NCBI RefSeq assembly: GCF_014649795.1
Contig: NZ_BMTS01000004.1
Span: 186,001-250,000, forward strand
Length of the DNA: 64,000 nt
Source of the DNA: Streptomyces melanogenes
GTDB lineage: Bacteria; Actinomycetota; Actinomycetes; Streptomycetales; Streptomycetaceae
Direction of reading: 5' to 3'
Shown in pieces: positions 62,317 to 64,000 of the stretch; positions within the stretch are counted from its first letter, which is position 1; the number at the start of each line of letters is the position of its first letter. The notes under the pieces were generated by a model, which saw only the letters and a program-made list of their open reading frames with translations, had not been told where the DNA came from and made no database searches. Position numbers and translations under genes: made by a program.

Positions 62317-63291
62317 ATGTCCCACACCGCCCCCACGATGCGCGCCGTCACCCAGTCCGCCTTCGGCGGCCCCGAGGTCCTCCGGGTCACCGAGGCCCCG
62401 CGCCCCGTCCCGCTGCCGACCGAGGTCCTGGTCCGGGTCGTCTCCGCCGGGGTCAACCCGGTCGACGTGAAGACGCGGGAGGGCCACGGTATGGCGGGCG
62501 TCCTCGGGGAGCCGCCGTTCGTCCTCGGGTGGGACGTCTCCGGAGTGGTCGAGGAGATCGGCTTCGGCGTGCACACCCTGGAGGTGGGGGACGAGGTGTA
62601 CGGCATGCCGTGGTTCCCCCGCGCCGCCGGCGGCCACGCCGAGTACGTCACCGCTCCGGCCCGCCAGTTCGCCCGCAAGCCCGCGTCCCTGGACCACGAC
62701 GGGGCCGCGGCCGTCCCGCTGGCCGCGCTCACCGCCTGGCAGATCCTGGTGGACACCGCCGATGTGCGCCCCGGGCAGCGCGTGCTGGTCCACGCGGCGG
62801 CGGGTGGCGTGGGTCACTTCGCCGTGCAGATCGCCAAGCACCTCGGGGCCCACGTCATCGCCACCGCGAGCGCGGGCAAGCACGCCTGGCTGAAGGAGCT
62901 CGGCGCCGACGAGGTCGTCGACTACACCGCCACCCGCTTCGAGCAGGAGCTCTCCGACGTCGACCTGGTCGTCGACCTCGTCGGTGACGAGATCGACAGC
63001 ACCAGCACGCGCTCCCTCGCCGTGCTGCGCTCGGGCGGCCTGCTCGTCGCCGTCCCCTCCGGTGTGTCGGAGGAGCTCGCCGGGAAGGCCGCCGCGGCCG
63101 GTGTGCGGGCCAGGCCGTTCCTGGTGGAGCCGGACGGCACGGCCCTGACCACCCTGGCCGGTCTCATCGACGCGGGCGCGATCAAGGTCGAGGTGGCGGC
63201 GGTGCTGCCGCTGGAGCAGGCCGCCGAGGCCCACCGGCAGCAGGCCTCGGGCCGCACCCGGGGCAAGATCGTCCTGCGGGTCGCCGAGTGA
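62317..63291 (+). CDS. NADP-dependent quinone oxidoreductase
   Basis: This 324-residue zinc-independent medium-chain reductase of the QOR type has GVNPVDVKTREG, GWDVSGVVEEIG, cofactor loop LVHAAAGGVGHFAVQIAKHLGAHVIAT, VDLVGDEI and a closing GKIVLRV. The catalytic zinc ligands of alcohol dehydrogenases are absent. It likely reduces quinones or enones. The ATG at 62317 has GAGGAG upstream. Confidence 0.9.
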   Translation: MSHTAPTMRAVTQSAFGGPEVLRVTEAPRPVPLPTEVLVRVVSAGVNPVDVKTREGHGMAGVLGEPPFVLGWDVSGVVEEIGFGVHTLEVGDEVYGMPWFPRAAGGHAEYVTAPARQFARKPASLDHDGAAAVPLAALTAWQILVDTADVRPGQRVLVHAAAGGVGHFAVQIAKHLGAHVIATASAGKHAWLKELGADEVVDYTATRFEQELSDVDLVVDLVGDEIDSTSTRSLAVLRSGGLLVAVPSGVSEELAGKAAAAGVRARPFLVEPDGTALTTLAGLIDAGAIKVEVAAVLPLEQAAEAHRQQASGRTRGKIVLRVAE

Positions 63292-63321
63292 CGAAGCACT
63301 GAGGGGTGTGCGGCCCCGCTG

Positions 63322-64000
63322 TCACGACGCCCCGCCCCCGGTTCCGGCCGGAGGCGGGGCGTCCGACGTGAACAGCCTCCCGTACCCGGTGATCGCGGCG
63401 GTGTCGCTCCCGGCCGCCCGAAGCACCGCCCACAACAGGACCTGATTGGCTGTCAGTACGGGCCGCCCGAGGGTGTTCTCGAGGGTCTCCACCATCCCCA
63501 CGGCCCGGAAGCCGTTGCCTCCCACGACGACGGCCTCCGCCTCATCAGGAACACGCCCGGCCACCCAGTCGTGCAGCTCGTCCGGCCGGATGAGGGCCTG
63601 CCCGCTGGGGAGGTCGCAGGGCGCGGAGAAACGTACGTCGAGTCCGGCGGCCTCGTAGTAGGCCCGGCCGAGGTCGTTGAGCCCGGTGTCGAACCACGGC
63701 GGATCGACCAGGCAGATCCGGGTGGCCCCCACGGCGCGCAGGGCCTCCACCGTCGAGGCGCAGGTGGCGACCACCGGCAGCCCGTGCGCGCGGCCCGCGA
63801 GGCGCGCGAGCATCGCCGCCTCGGCGTCCGCGCCGATCACATACGCGGAGCTGGTGAACGCGTAGCCGATGGCCGCCACGGGCGCGGTGGCGAGCTGGGC
63901 CGCGGCCTCGTCGACGTACGGCGGCTCGGCGAAGGCCCGCACGGGCGCCAGCGGGATCGTGGAGTCCATGGCGCCGCCCCGGCGCATGGCGCCGAACGGC
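63322..64000 (-). CDS. maleate isomerase / Asp-Glu racemase-like protein, 5' end missing
   Basis: The last 225 or so residues of a protein continue off the right edge; the frame is open to base 64000, so the ATG at 63987 need not be the start. The visible part has AAIGYAFTSSAYVIG and VVATCASTVEAL with the first catalytic-type Cys, and VVVGGNGFRAVGMVETLENTLGRPVLTANQVLLWA. This fits the maleate cis-trans isomerase/arylmalonate decarboxylase branch of the Asp/Glu racemase superfamily. The usual second cysteine position reads GGNGF, with Asn-Gly in place of Cys, so the activity may differ. Confidence 0.7.
   Translation of the reverse strand, partial: PFGAMRRGGAMDSTIPLAPVRAFAEPPYVDEAAAQLATAPVAAIGYAFTSSAYVIGADAEAAMLARLAGRAHGLPVVATCASTVEALRAVGATRICLVDPPWFDTGLNDLGRAYYEAAGLDVRFSAPCDLPSGQALIRPDELHDWVAGRVPDEAEAVVVGGNGFRAVGMVETLENTLGRPVLTANQVLLWAVLRAAGSDTAAITGYGRLFTSDAPPPAGTGGGAS

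Overview
The base composition (very GC-rich, with almost every third codon position G or C), the scarcity of TTA codons, and the presence of a SARP regulator, a WhiB-like protein, streptogrisin-type proteases and an antimycin-type gene cluster all point to a Streptomyces chromosome. No rRNA, tRNA, CRISPR array, transposase or phage gene was seen. All calls come from reading the sequence; no database was searched.

Left flank (1-14.1 kb). After the tail of an alpha/beta-hydrolase come a SARP activator, an FMN-dependent alpha-hydroxy-acid oxidase, an htpX-pspAB membrane-stress pair, and a cyanate-detoxification set: cynR divergent from carbonic anhydrase cynT and cyanase cynS. A four-gene export operon (lipoprotein, HlyD-like adaptor, ABC ATPase, MacB-like permease) is divergent from an OmpR-type response regulator and histidine kinase. 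A TetR-MFS pair follows, with a striking 49-bp inverted repeat in front of it.

Centre (14.2-39.8 kb): a complete antimycin-type depsipeptide cluster. AntN (tryptophan 2,3-dioxygenase), the formamidase-like AntO and the Paa-like oxygenase AntHIJKL make 3-aminosalicylate or its formamide from tryptophan. AntF activates it and loads it on carrier protein AntG, with AntQ as phosphopantetheinyl transferase. AntC (C-A-PCP-C-A-KR-PCP) adds threonine (specificity code readable as DFWNVGMVH) and a keto acid reduced to lactate. AntD (KS-AT-PCP-TE) adds an alkylmalonyl unit supplied by AntE and closes the ring. AntM reduces the ketone, AntB acylates the resulting hydroxyl, and AntA is the cluster sigma factor. 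No kynureninase (antP) is present, so this is the antQ-only intermediate form. TTA codons in antB, antC and antN suggest bldA control. A degenerate MbtH-like gene sits between antD and antE.

Right flank (39.8-64 kb). This is mostly cell-envelope, secreted and small-molecule genes: a channel-like membrane protein, a peptidoglycan-binding protein, a phosphodiester glycosidase, a WhiB protein, two secreted serine proteases, a large stalked FGLLP-type membrane protein with its own early TTA codon, a lamin-tail protein, a collagen-like exported protein, a glycosyltransferase, a SpoIIE-type phosphatase, an ATP-grasp ligase, GNAT, alpha/beta-hydrolases, two HxlR regulators each divergent from an oxidoreductase, a bulb-type lectin, and at the right edge a truncated maleate-isomerase/Asp-Glu-racemase-like gene.
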